A stretch of DNA of 64,000 nucleotides from positions 1,307,255 to 1,371,254 of the forward strand of contig JXTB01000028.1 of the NCBI GenBank assembly GCA_002914805.1, given 5' to 3'. Positions 11,901 to 24,957 of the stretch are shown here, one piece after another. Each line of letters starts with the position of its first letter. The stretch's first letter is position 1. The notes beneath the pieces were generated by a model that did no database searches, was not told the origin of the DNA, and saw nothing but the letters and a program-made list of their open reading frames with translations. The position numbers and the translations under genes were made by a program. Source of the stretch: Parasponia andersonii. Lineage: Eukaryota > Streptophyta > Magnoliopsida > Rosales > Cannabaceae.

Positions 11901-13094
11901 ACCCTAAATAATAGGGTAATATGGCTACCTTGTTGAAGTAGAGTTGGAAAAGGCGTTCCTACCATACGTACGCCACACATATCATAGAATAATTGTTAAT
12001 TACTCAAATCTTGATCATTTCAAAGTCAAAAGAATTCCAGAAAAGCTTCACTTAGATACAAATTTTAACAGCAATGATACATGGGGTCGTTTCTATTTAC
12101 ACAGAATAAAAAGAAAATTAGGGTCACGATAATTTTAATAGAATTTAACCCCACTAATAATCAACAGCAAGTGCAAACAAGCACAATTATCTAGCTCTGG
12201 ATTAAAACTTTATAAATGCAAATCTACTTTACTCACAAAATTTGCTCCTTTTTATACTCACTTGAAAATTGTAGACTTCACCCTTCTTCTCCCTAAGAAT
12301 TGAAAGAACCAGATTAATTATACAAACCCAAAGGAAAGGAACAGACAAACCCACAAAGAAAACGAAAAAGAATTACCTGAGTCAGCCTTTCAGTTGAGAA
12401 CTAAGCATAAGAGAGCGAGAGATAAGTGCCGGTGCAACAGAAAATTCAAGAGAGTGAAAGATAAGAGGCGAGAAGAAGACAAGTACTGCCTGGCGAAAGA
12501 AAACATGTCAAGTGCGAGTAAGGAAAAAGTTCTTTTCATCTTTTAGATCAAAACTAAAAATAGACGGTCGAGATTAAAACTCAGTCGAGCCAAGTAAAAA
12601 AGCAAAAAAAAAAAAATAAAGAGTTTAGTTGTGGTGAATGATGTAGACAATTTTCTATATTTCATGTTCTGTATCATAAAAATATTATAGTTGTAAATTC
12701 GAAGGATGATCATCTGAGGGATTAAGTTCATTAATATAATGATAAATTTGCCCTTGTAATCGAAATATATATATCATTTATCATCAAAGATATTTCACCA
12801 TCAGAACAACAAAAACCGTTTGACTCATGAGGAAATTTTTGTGCATTACATTATTGTCATATTGTTGGTATTTTTAGCAGATGCATGTGCTTCGAAGGGT
12901 ATGTTTTCTATAATTTTTGTTGTTTTGTTCTTTCTAGCACAAAAGAAATTTGTTTTTAAAATAAAAGTATCACAATAAGGAAACAAAGAAATAGAGTAAG
13001 AAGTAGGAGAGAGGTTCTAAATCACATCTATGATATTATACAAACCAAGTTAATGTAGTGTAGAATATATTTGTACATTTCAGAAATATCTATT
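11901..13094. other. AT-rich intergenic, nothing recognised
   Basis: Short open frames only, with no family motif or splice chain that I can follow. Confidence 0.5.
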
Positions 13095-13935
13095 GACATT
13101 TAAGTAGAGTCATACCTGTTTTTTCTACTTTTACCAGCAATCAACATACGCCTTTTGGAAATATTTCCTTCTTTTGAAGTTTCATCTAAAGATTGCTTTT
13201 TGTATGTACTTCCTTCTTTTGAATATTCACCTAAGTAACATGTAGATGCTATCAGTAAAATAACAAATTATTTAACATTGCTTATATAAATTGATAAATT
13301 TTCTCGCCAAATTCAAAACTAGAAAAAGTAGTTACTTGCCCTTTTTCTTTATAATTGTTTCTTGATAATTGAACCTGCTCGTGTTGATTTCCTGAAAAAA
13401 GAAAGTTACAATTTAGGGAGGAAAAAAAAACAAACATCTTGAAAAGAAATAGTAAAACAAAAATCAAGCAAAGAATTTAACATTAATACTTACTATCTTC
13501 CCGAATTACATCATTGTCATCTATAATGATGTACAACCTTCTTGCTATTCCATCAATATCTTCATTGTATTGTGTGATATCATTTACATCTAATTTTACG
13601 TTCTCTGAAACATCAATTTCTTGTAATTTATTTTGAAATTTTTTTGTCTAGATATATTTTCTTATTACGTCCTTTGATCCTTTCTTTCTTTTTCATACAT
13701 TGTTCTCCCCAATGTTTTCGCCTCTTCTCTTTTTTAGCTTCAGTTAAACATAACTCTTGTCTTACTTTTCTCTGACTTTTTTTTTTTATCTTCTTTCTCC
13801 CCTTCATATTGACGTAACTTTTTTTTGAAAATACTGTTCTTTCCACCGTTTTCTTATCATTTGTTTCTCTTCATTCGTAAGAACCTTTTCCTTCGTCACA
13901 TTTCCTACTTCTTTGAACTTCCATAAGATCTTTCT
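13095..13935 (-). pseudogene. possible decayed gene with Lys/Arg-rich ~25-residue repeats
   Basis: On the minus strand, short exon-like blocks with plausible borders occur at about 13484-13935, 13345-13395 (after TTTTTTCAG) and 13105-13235. The first encodes two related Lys/Arg-rich stretches, LTNEEKQMIRKRWKEQ and LTEAKKEKRRKHWGEQ, which lie in different frames. This suggests a repeat of roughly 25 residues whose gene has suffered a frameshift. Basic repeats of this kind (STPR-like) are known in plant proteins, some of them near transposon-derived genes, but the similarity here is by eye. No start codon, stop or catalytic domain was found. It could be a chance A-rich open region; the repeated L-T-x(3)-K and R-K-x-W-x-E-Q spacing argues against that only weakly. 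Confidence 0.3.
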
Positions 13936-16900
13936 GAAAAAAAATACATGATAAAACTTGCAAAATCACTTTAAAAGTTTCTGAATGTAATGAGAAAACT
14001 AAGAAAGACAAAATTGTATTACACATCATCACATTGCGCCAAACACAGACAGAACAAAAAAAAACAAAAGAAAAAAAAAAGCCAACAGAAGTTCCTCAAT
14101 AATTAAAGGATAATGACTGAAATCAAGAATTGAAGTTAATTAACATATACAATCCCATCTATATTGACAATTAATATAAAAATGTATTTTAATTTATATA
14201 TAGTATCACAAACCTTTCGACAATGTCTCTCAAAACCCCAAAACCGAGTCATAAAATAGAGAAATTAAAGAGTAAGAATGAGAAAAGGACATGCATTGCG
14301 ATTGATCACAAAAAGAAATAGAATAATATTATAGGGAATTAGTAGTGCTCAATATTAGAATCATATATGACCATCTGTTATTAGTTAATCATAATTATAA
14401 TTCACGTAGAATTTAGGTGAGATTCAGTTTATTAATTAAATTATCCAATAACAAACAGACATATCATTGTTATTTTCTAACATTGCTCAAAAAAATATTG
14501 TATAAGACAAATCAGTAAAATAATAAATATTGGAATAAAAACGCAATTAAACCAAACCTAAAACTAACGTCAATATCTTAAACCACTCAATAGCCCAAAC
14601 AGAAGACTAACAGATTAACAAATGCAGTTGTCAATTAAAGGAAGGGAGATAATAATTATTGTTCCCAATTTTTTTCTGCCACAAATAATCAACTTCATAT
14701 TGATAAGAAATCTAATATACTCTGTTACTTAAAAAGAGGGAAAGAAAAATCTAGTAATTTGAAAATGTAAAAATCAACCATTTCTCCAAAAGCCCCGATG
14801 AAAATGGAAATTTCAATCCAATTATAATAGATGAAATGAAAAGAAAAATGGAGAAACTATCGTACTTCAAATTGGCCACCTTACGATTTTTGGCTGCTAG
14901 AAACTGGAAAAAGGAAACAAAAATAAAAAAATAAAATAAAAAGAAATCAAGGGGAAAAAGATCTACCAAAAAAAAAAAAACACAAAACAGACAAACAGAC
15001 AAATCCAACTCTAGTACCAACCCCGCCCCTATTGTTTACTTCTGTATATTAATCTATTCATTTCCCAATCACCTATTTCAAAAGATAAAAATAAATTATA
15101 AGTAAATAAATCTGATATTAGAATTATTCACACCAAAATTGAAGATGAAGTTCCACAAACCAAAATCACAAAGCAAATATATATATATATATACATATAA
15201 TCGAAACAATAAACCTAATTATAAAGGCGTCTCTTGCTCTAATTCATTTGAGAGTATAATATTGCAGCGATAGTAAATAGCTACAATCGTTCTAATAATA
15301 TAACACCTTACGCACCTAATTGAGGCCTCGTTTCTGGCTGGCCGTGAAATGATTTGCAGCCCTCGTCGATTGGAGAAGACAATCGATTGTAATCAATCAA
15401 GGCCTCTTCTCAAAAATCCCCACATTTCATCAACCTATGTAGGCACTCGATAAGAGACACGTGTAGAGCGGAGCAGAGGAAAAGAAGATGGAAGATGGGA
15501 ATAGGAATAGGAAGAAGAAAATGTGTAGACAGACAGGCACTGTGGTGAGAAGAAAACGTAGTAAGCTATGATGGAAAAGCTTGTAAAGTAATGGAGCATT
15601 GTAGACCCTTAGATTAGAAAAATAATGAACGATTGAAATTAATTTGAAGTTGAAGCAAAAGTAAGAAATCCAAGTTCTCATCCGTGCTTCTTATATAAGT
15701 TATAGATAATTGTAATTGATTGTAAATATTAAGAGCTACCATCGTAGAAAAGGAACTAAGTAATTTAAGTACAGATTTGAAAAGGCAGGTGATGAAAGAA
15801 AATAAAATAAGTAACTAAAAACAATTGATTTGTGAACTTGAATCATATATTACCTAAGTATGATGCGTGTCATCATTAAAAGAAACCCAAAATAATTGCT
15901 AGTCTAAATATCAAAATATGCACGGGGTACAAGAAGTGGGATCCTTGGTTAGATCTTTCTTTGTGATGTAGTAGCTGTAGAGTTGGCTTGGGAGTAAAAA
16001 GAAGGAAAATACTAAATGAGCCTTAATCTAATAAATAGAGTAAGGATATAAAAGATAACAAAAATGTTCGAAGTACTGTCTACTTATCCATGCTCATTAT
16101 ATACTAGCATTGGAGCACGTGCCTCATTAGAATTTAAAAAAAAAAAAAATATTTCATAACAAATAAATTGAATTATAATAAATTTTACCCAAAAAAAAAA
16201 GAAAAAAAATAAATATCAAAATAGCATTAAAAAGCTTAATCAATAAGGAAATCTAAATGTAAAATCAAATTATATAATGTAGAAGGAACATTTACATAAA
16301 CGAATAAATGTTACTTAGAAACAAAATAAAACCAGAAAAGGAAAACAAACGAACAAATGCATAAACGTGAAAATTTTTGGGAAAAAAATTTAATAGGTAA
16401 ATTTAGGACTGCTACTACATTTAATAACTTGTGCAAAAGTTTTTATGTGCTATTAACATATAAGAAAACCAGGAAAAAAAAAAAAAAGAAGTACCAATAT
16501 GGGACTCCTGTACACTCTTTAGAAGTATCACTTGTGTATTTTGATCATTTATATTCCTATTTATTTACGACAGAAGGTCTTACCTTTTTCATTAGAAATT
16601 TTTCTGATAGCCTAATCCTATTTTGGTATATTTAATTTTCTTTTATATTTAGCAAAATGACTACAATCACCTATGTCAAAGAGTTAAGTTTCGAATGATT
16701 TATTTTCAGTATTTTTTATTTATATTTCTGATCGACTGACTGGAATTAGTTATATCAAAAAATTAACCATCTTTTTATTTGTTTCTAACTAATTGGCTAA
16801 TATTACTTATGTTAAAAATATTGGTTATCTAACACATGATGGTGGTCATTAAAACTACCCACATCTGTTTATTTGCAAATTGTACTATCAAAGATACACA

Positions 16901-17501
16901 TAATCTTTTGATATGTGGAATTGTATTCATTACAATTTTTCACGTCATTTAATTACTATTCTACTTATCTTTAATCAGTATTTTTATGTTTAAATAATTT
17001 CTCTTTAATTAAATCACCAAAGAGCACGCGGAACAAATATTTTCAACAGAAGTAGGGGGAGTGAAGGTTTGGCATGTTAAATTGTCTTATGGGGTTTATA
17101 TCAAATTTGATCCTCAATTTATATTAAGATTGTTCAAGCGGATATTTTTGATAGAAATTGAGATAAAATAACACGATATCAAAGCAGCAAAATTTGAAAT
17201 TTGAAGAAATTGACCAAAATGAGCCAAAATTTAGTTCGCGTGTGAAATTTATTATATTCTAGAAATCAATTACCAAAATATGTTGAGAACTAAAACTAAA
17301 ATTGATCCCCGATTCTCACTCCTATTAGGGATATTTGGAAAAACACGTTAATTTCAGTTTATCTTAACACAAAACATTGTTCTACTATAAAAACGACAAT
17401 ATATACGTATCATGATTTGTTGAATTTGAACATGACAATTTAAAATTTAATGAATCGACAAGTTGTTTTTTGTCTAGGACAAGGATATTTTTCCACAAAG
17501 T
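13936..17501. other. AT-rich intergenic, nothing recognised
   Basis: A long AT-rich stretch with homopolymers, a (TA)n tract at 15178-15198 and short open frames on both strands that look like chance. No RNA gene or element termini were seen. Confidence 0.55.
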
Positions 17502-18134
17502 GATGAGAATAGAGATGTCAATGTGGGCGGGACTTTGTGGGTCGATCCATATTCCTAAGAAAAAATATGGTATCGACCTGACCTAAGCCCATATTATGGG
17601 TTGGGCCTAGCATGTTATATATAGTAAAAGTCGGGTTGGACTCTACTCATAGGCCCACAGGCCTAGCTTGGCACGACCCACATTTAGTCATTTTATATAT
17701 AATTTTAATTATATTTCTTAATTTTAAAATTTAAAAAATCTTAATTAAATATTTTCATTTATATGCTTTTAATATTATTTATTTACTAATTTTTGTTTAT
17801 TTTCAATTTATTCAAAATTTAAAAGAATATGAATAAGTTTTAGGTCCATAGTTGATATTTTAAAGTATAAAATAACAACAAAATTTGGATTATATTGTGG
17901 CTCATATTTGGCCTGCATAGACATAGCCTACTTAGGTACGACACACTTAAGCCTGCATAAAATGTGGGATTGGCCTGTGGGCCATGTCGAGTCCTTTAAT
18001 AAGAATATAGATTGAGCCGGCTTGACCTATATTTTAGGCAGACTGGGCTTAGGCACAATATAAAGCCTATATGGACTTATCAAATATAGGTCTGCTTGGC
18101 CCGACCCAGCCTACTTTATATTTCTAGATGAGAA
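17502..18134 (+). mobile_element. hAT-type non-autonomous element with 8-bp TSD
   Basis: The element proper is 17510-18126 (617 bp). It is flanked by an exact 8-bp duplication GATGAGAA (17502-17509 and 18127-18134), the hallmark of hAT insertion. The ends are imperfect inverted repeats: TAGAGATGTCAATGTGGGC at the left, and TAGAAATATAAAGTAGGC at the right read inward. Subterminal regions are full of short GGGCC/GGCCC-like motifs in both orientations, typical of non-autonomous hAT elements in plants. No transposase frame is present. One exact TSD indicates a single, fairly recent insertion. Confidence 0.85.
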
Positions 18135-18776
18135 GAATTAAAAAATAATAAGGAATTAAAAAAATTGTGATATTTGTTTACCAAAATAATTAAAATTTAT
18201 GATAGTTTTGATAATCAAGTTTGTTACATAATCTAAAATTTTACTACATTTATTTAAATTATTTAATCATATAAATTAGATAGTTATGCACTAACGAATT
18301 TTGTGGAGATGATTGCAGTGGAATACACATATAAAAGCTAAGTTTAATCACGTGTGCCTAATAAAAAGAAAAAGATATGCATTTCCAAATTTATGTATAT
18401 AATTATTATTTAATGTATTAAGTATTTGATTAATTTTAATATTAACTTATTAATATATTAAATTAATAAATAATATGGATTTTCTTATTCAAATATATGA
18501 TAATAGAATAGTTAGTATATATTTATGTATTTAAGTTTGATTAGATATATAATATGACATATATAACTACTATCATTATTAATATGGTGTGGACTTAATT
18601 AATTGTGTTTGCTATTAGGCTCTAAATTTAGCCCAATATGAGAATCCAAATTGAAGATGTTAATATCACTTGTTTGTATTTGAATTCTAAATGCTTTAGC
18701 CCAATAATCACTTATCTTGATACAAGAAAGTCCAAATTAAAATTTCTAATAATTCTATTCCAAATTATAGATTAAG

Positions 18777-18818
<42 letters not shown>

Positions 18819-21696
18819 CATATATTTGATTTAATAAAGTAACTTTAAAAAAAAAAAGAAAATAATAATTGACAACTTTTGCTAAATTGACAATAAATTA
18901 TATTAGGACTATTTTTATCATTTATATACTATTACTTTATTAATGGTGGAGTTAGTAAAACATGTTATGAGTTTACATCTCACTAGCCATTAAAGCAAAA
19001 GAAATTAATTAATAATATTAGAAAAATAAATAAATTTTGAAATGTGTAAAAATGATATGATTTAATGCATTAGCTATTTGAAAGGTGCACTCATTATATT
19101 GATTAAATGGATACTAAATACAAAGATAATATTGTCTACATATTATATATCCGCATGTTGTTATTAAATATTGTACTATTTTTAAAAGTGGAAGAGCATA
19201 GTAGAAATTAATTAATTTTATAATTAAAAGATAATAAATAAAAAAAGAATAAAGTTAAGTAAACAGTGTAATTATTATTAACTTTAAATATATATATATA
19301 TTAAGTATATTTTATGTTCACAATAAGCCTATAAATAGGGCACTATCTTATAACCATAATCTATTTTTCTCTTATATTTCTCTCAACTTCTTTTTTTCTC
19401 ATAATTGTGATATTCTATAAAGATTTCAAGAAGTTCTCTAAAATTTTCTTCAAGATTCAAGAAAAAGTCAATTCTTAGAACTCTTAGTATTTCAATATTA
19501 GTATATTTTACTATACTTAGGTTCAAATTGAATCTATAATATTTGAAGTTTAAAATTTTGTTAAGGTCTAAAATTTTTTTGAGAAGTCTTTATATATGTC
19601 TTTTAATTTCTGAAATGTTTTACATTTATATCTCACTCCTATGATTTTATAGAATTTTTTTTATACATATTAGTTATCACCTAAGAAATTAGTTGTCACC
19701 TAAGAAAAGCTGAAAAATAAATTTTATCGAGTTTATTCTAGGATTTTAGAAGGCAAACATTTTTAATTTAAATGAAAAAATTTAAAAACATATTCATATA
19801 TATGTTAACTCTTATTCTGAAAAGTTTTGTGATGTTATGATTTTATTTCTGATCATTATTAAATTTTCTTTATATATTGCCTTTATAACCAATAAATCTA
19901 ATATTTTTTTTTATCTAAGATAATATTGTTAAAATCTTATTCTATTGATTATATTTAGGTTTGAAAATTTTAGTAGATACTAATATATATGTTATAAGAG
20001 ACTCAAAATATTTTTAGAATTTTTAGAAATATTTATAATTAATTATGATTTTTGAAATAGCATATAGTTTTGTAAGTGAAGTGTTGTCATGAATTTTAAG
20101 ATATAATTTTAAGAATTATATGTGCTATATAATAGTATAAATTTGAATTCCTAATTTTTTTTCTATGTGTAAAATTGTGTAAGAGATATTTTTTTAAAAT
20201 ATTAAGATTTTTAGGTATATAAAAATAATTCTATAAAATTCAAGAATAGTTTGGTATTTTAATAGTTTTTATCAAATTTCAATTTATAGATTAGAAATTA
20301 GTAAAAGCATGCTAAAAATTATTACAAAAAATTATAAATAATTTTCTATAATTTTATTTTTATGTTATAATATTATTTGTAAAGTTTCAAAATAAATGAG
20401 GTTTTGTACTCGAATCTAAAATGCTTTAAGTATGCATTGCTTATTGAAATTTTTACAGTTTTTAGTTACATATGTTTTGAAACATGATCTTATAGTTGTA
20501 TGATATGAGTATTTTTTTAAGACATATAAATATGTTTCTAATAGTACGTATTAATGTATGTAATGAATATTGTTGCATGAATATTAATAAAAAAGGATAA
20601 AAAGAGATACATGGTTACAACAAGGTCAAGTGTGTGGAATTTCACTACAAACATAAATAAAATTTTGTAAGAACCTAAGGTAAGTAAATCTCACCCTATG
20701 TGTTTATATGAAAAGTTATGTACTATTTGTGATGTAATTGTGATTATACTAATATGTTGTTATATGTTCTGTAATAATAATTGCATTAAATATGTAAATA
20801 TGTCATAAACATGTGCATACATAATTGCACAAAAAAATATGATTTTCAATGAAATTAATTTTTTAAAAGTACTATGTATCCAAAACTATGTTTTAAGAAA
20901 AACGTTTTCTTTAAGTGTATATTAAGTTCTTGAAAGGAGTTTAGGCAACTGAGTGATTTATCCACAATCGTTATATTAATAACGAAAGTTTAAATTACGA
21001 TGCTAGCTATTGTAGTACGATAGCTATATGGGATCCGAACAGATATAGGGTTACATATGCTTGTCATGACACTATCTTTATGGCCTATTACTTCTGATAG
21101 ATTTGGCATTATATTATGTTGAGCTCAAATATGAAAAGTTTATGAAATGAAAATTTTTATGAACAAGATGTTTCAAAAAAAAAAAAGGTTACACAGTTAT
21201 GGTTCCAAAAGTGTACTATTCATGTGACATGACATTCATTGTATGAGATTTGTTTATTAGGCGTAAGCTCATTCTATTTAGTTAAATTTTCCAAATGAGC
21301 AATCTTACTGGAAGTTAGTTGGCGGTGGCGAAATCCCAAATGACAATAAAATGTTTTATGCAATTTTATGTTCTAACTTTTAAGTACTTAATTATTTGAC
21401 CAAAAATGAGTGGTTTTATTTTTATAAAGTGTACGAATTTAATTTATATTTTGAGACTTAATTTTAATTATAAAATAAAATAAATCTTCATTAAAAAATA
21501 TTTCTTTAATTTAATTATGAATAGTAACGTTTAAAAGAAAATGAATTTTTTTTAAAAAATTGACCGATCTTCCGCTTTAACCTTATAAGATAAAACTATA
21601 AATTGACATTTCTTTTTAATCTTAATTTACATAATGTTACAAGTTTTATATGAAAAATTTGATGGTAAAACATAAATTATTTTGAGATAATACTAG
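18135..21696. other. AT-rich intergenic; possible old transcription unit
   Basis: A (TA)n tract lies at 18780-18812. At 19329-19339 CCTATAAATAGGG resembles a plant TATA box followed by a pyrimidine-rich leader, but no reading frame follows. The segment 20930-21350 is less AT-rich and could be a remnant of an LTR element; no PBS, polyprotein or paired LTR was found. Confidence 0.4.
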
Positions 21697-21705
21697 TAAC
21701 TTAAT

Positions 21706-21939
21706 GGGCACCAATCTAGTAGGTATTTTTTTTTTAACCTATACATAGATATCATTTTAGCTAATAAAATGTTATCACACATATTTTTTATAGTAAAAAA
21801 TAAGAGAGAAATCGCATTAATGATATACGTCTTTTCATACACTTCATTATAGCTGTTAGATTACCATTAGATGATGATCCAACGACTAAAAAAAAAATCT
21901 ATGTATAAGTAAAAAAAAAATACTTGTTGGATTGCAACC
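21706..21939 (-). mobile_element. TA-MITE copy 3, reference copy with 9-bp TSD
   Basis: This 234-bp element is flanked by an exact 9-bp duplication TAACTTAAT (21697-21705 and 21940-21948). The termini are inverted repeats: GGGCACCAATCTAGTAGG at one end and GGTTGCAATCCAACAAG read inward from the other, followed by T runs and a second inverted ACCTAT block. A 9-bp TSD with this end structure points to a Mutator-like miniature element. It is in the opposite orientation to the copies at 28162 and 54561. There is no coding capacity. Confidence 0.85.
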
Positions 21940-21948
21940 TAACTTAAT

Positions 21949-22672
21949 AATGAAACTAATTTTCGTGTATGGATTATTCTTCTAATCAAATGGGACTAAT
22001 TTTAAGAAAATGCACATTTATCCTAATTGACAAAATGACATCAAACATGAAATTAGATAAATAATTCTTATCCTAATCCTGGCCTAGTCTACTGCATCAA
22101 GGAAGGCCAGTCTATTGCACCAAGGAAGGCCAAATAGGTAACAACGATAAACTATAATAGCTTTTATGTGCTAAAAATAACAAAAATAAGGATATTTACC
22201 TAATCACCCCTATTAAAATTGCATTTATCACGTTCTTTTGGAAGCCATCACTTCCTCAAAATCACGGCTTTAACAAAGATCATATTCTGCCTTATTCGAC
22301 ACATTTACCTGGAGGATTGCCCGAATTTTAAGACTCTTCGCCTTCTTTTATTTTGATTGACACTTCAATTAAGAAAGCAAGACATCATATTTGCTTGCAT
22401 TTACACTGTAGTAGATAAGTCGGGAGAAAAAGAAAAAAGGAAAAAAAAAAAAGAGTTACTCTGTTGGGGAATAACGTCTTCATTAAAAACGAGTAATGAG
22501 TCTTTAGGCACTAAATCAAACAAGATAGCTACACAGGTAGAAGCTTTCTCCCTCCTTTTTTCACCCTTCTCTTTTGCTGGAAACTACAAATAAAGGGTTA
22601 CTAAAGCTTTTGCTGCCAGCCAACCTAGATAAATGGCACTTAAACTCGCACCTTAAGTCATTACATCTCAAA
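21949..22672. other. intergenic, includes the 3' flank of the E2 gene
   Basis: AT-rich, with a short direct repeat of GGCCAGTCTA...CAAGGAAGGCC type near 22080-22130. The right end should hold the 3' UTR of the minus-strand E2 gene. Confidence 0.55.
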
Positions 22673-24957
22673 TTATACTTTATCATCATGGAACCACCAT
22701 CTTGTCTCTTTGGGTGATCTGCCATTCCTACAGTTCTTCACATAACGATCATTATCTGCTGGTCGTTGCTGCAGAATGACATATCCACAATTCAAGGGAA
22801 CATTAGGTTTAACTAATGAATACACATACGTAACTACAAATGAAAATAAAACTTGAAAATCCCGAGATTAAGATACTGAAACCAAACCTTCACAGTTGAG
22901 CTTGATAACATGGAGAGAATGCTGATACAGACAGAACTAACAGTCATGGCTGGGGACCATGAATCATAGAGAATATCTGCCAATATTAAGGAAATAAGTT
23001 TCTCCCTTTCTTCATTACATAGATTGCCACGTAAACCAGATTGAAAAAGTAAATACAAGACCCAAATTTTTACATACATATATAAACATAGAAAATTTCA
23101 CATAATCCAAGAGCTAAATCATTCGTTAATATCCTCCCTCATACCATGGTTTCGAACTTTCGTTAACAACAAAGAAGTCAAAACAAACACAAACAAACCA
23201 AGTCAGATTTATATTGGCCTGCTCATACTCGGATTCACAACAGGAGAAGACAACCACAAAAGCCCCATACAAAAGAATTAGCTACCAAAAGTTATTTGTT
23301 CTTAACACCCACAAATAAACCAAAAAGAGCACAGAATACAGTGAATCAGGTGCTACTAGCAAAACTTAAATATCATACATCATATCTACCCTGAGTTCAT
23401 TTTCTAATCAACAAGATGTCATTACCGCTAAACCATTTGAAAAAAGATGATCCAGCATGGGAATTAAATTGTTGAAGTACAAACCAACACTAAAATGCAA
23501 AACTATAAAGCTTACAACTAGAGGGAGCATCAAAAGGCTGATATTTAGAAGCAGGCACCCACAACCAAAACTTCAACGAGCACCTGAGTGGTCCCAGTCC
23601 AAATTTTGGCACCGAGAGGCTTTCATCAAAACCAGTACCTTCACAACTTCGACTGAGTTCTTAAAAGCAGGTACATCATACCTTTAGACTAACTAACTAG
23701 TTTGGTCCAAGACTTGAGCCTTTTCTTGACCTTGAAACACTGGCCCATTATACTAACGTAGTACCTATAATGGGATAACTTATTAAAGAAATACAAAATT
23801 TTTTCTTCATACATTGTTACTTGTAAGTATTGGATTTCAACACAAATCAACGAAACAGAAAAAGGAAAACTAGATTAGGCAAAGATCTGAGATGTTTAGC
23901 CACAAGTTTCATTCAAGGTTTCACTAAAATATAGAAATACAGAACATGGGTTACTGCCATTAGCCCTCATTAACAAACAGAGAAATGTGAAGCAACAGGG
24001 GGGAGAAAAAGTCAAAGCTTTATCATACCCAAACAAATATGTCCGTTGCTATAAATGTGAGGGTGCAATGGAGCTGGAGGCAGGAAAATCACCTTGCAAA
24101 GAAAATACAACAATGTCATGATCAATACCGCAATCTTGTAAAGTAATCCCATTGCTAGAGTTTAATACCATATTGTAAGGTTTGGCAGGAGGACAAAAGT
24201 GTGTGTATATGTATATATATATATATAAGTCACAACCATGTAGATAAATCAGAACGTAAAAATCACTCTGCCTGTTAAGTTGCCAATAACATTTTCTATA
24301 TTAAATTAGAGTGTTTTTTCTTCAATTATGACAAATACTTTCTCCCCAGAACCTAAAACAAATACACTCTTTTATGACTTCTTTTAGAAGTGTTTTCACT
24401 ACAACCAAACTACATGAAAAAAAAAAAAAAATCACCAAATGGGAACTGATTATAAACCTGCGGTGCTTCCATTGGGTAATGCTCAGGAAAATCAACTTGA
24501 AGCTGATAAATTTCATTGGCATAAAGGGTCCCCGGGGCTCCGCTTACTTCAATAACCCATCTTTACAATATCCAAAATAATAATAATAATAATCAATTAC
24601 AAAATAAATCCACAAATATTCACAAACATATACACATATTACACAATTGGGAACGGGAACAAGAGAAAACCTTTGGAGATTATCAGTGACTTTATGCTTA
24701 AAACCAGCAGGAGGGTTAACCTGCCACTCCACCATTTCTTTCTGGAGCCTATTACAGGCGATCTTGCTTAAAGCCTAAGTGAATACCAATTAATTAAATA
24801 ATCAGAAATTATCCCCAAAAATAAATGAACCGATCAGGACAGGATTAGGGCTATACATAAAACGCATATACATACAAAATATATACACAGATAGATATAG
24901 GTAGAAGGACATAGAGAGGATAATGACCTTGCGAGAAGGAGCAGAGGAGCTAGTCAT
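22673..24957 (-). CDS. UBC16: E2 ubiquitin-conjugating enzyme, UBC15-18/UBE2W type
   Basis: Six minus-strand exons (24928-24957, 24671-24774, 24458-24560, 24029-24092, 22888-22976, 22673-22768) give 161 residues ending at TAA 22673-22675, the same length as Arabidopsis UBC16. It takes ubiquitin from E1 as a thioester on the active-site Cys and passes it on with an E3; UBE2W relatives favour protein N-termini. The N-terminus MTSSSAPSRK leads into NRLQKEMVEWQ, then QVDFPEHYPMEAPQV and LHPHIYSNGHICLDILYDSW. The catalytic residue is Cys99, and the clade's HPHIYSN replaces the classic HPN. The protein ends SPKETRWWFHDDKV. I recognise the clade; the paralogue number is not resolved. The first intron starts GTCATT, a weak donor, but the exon border matches the family. 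The 1,052-bp fourth intron (22977-24028) holds no recognised feature. Confidence 0.96.

Noticed and set aside
19329-19700. TATA-like box suggesting a gene promoter
   Set aside because: No open reading frame or splice chain follows within 2 kb; kept only as a comment on the spacer.
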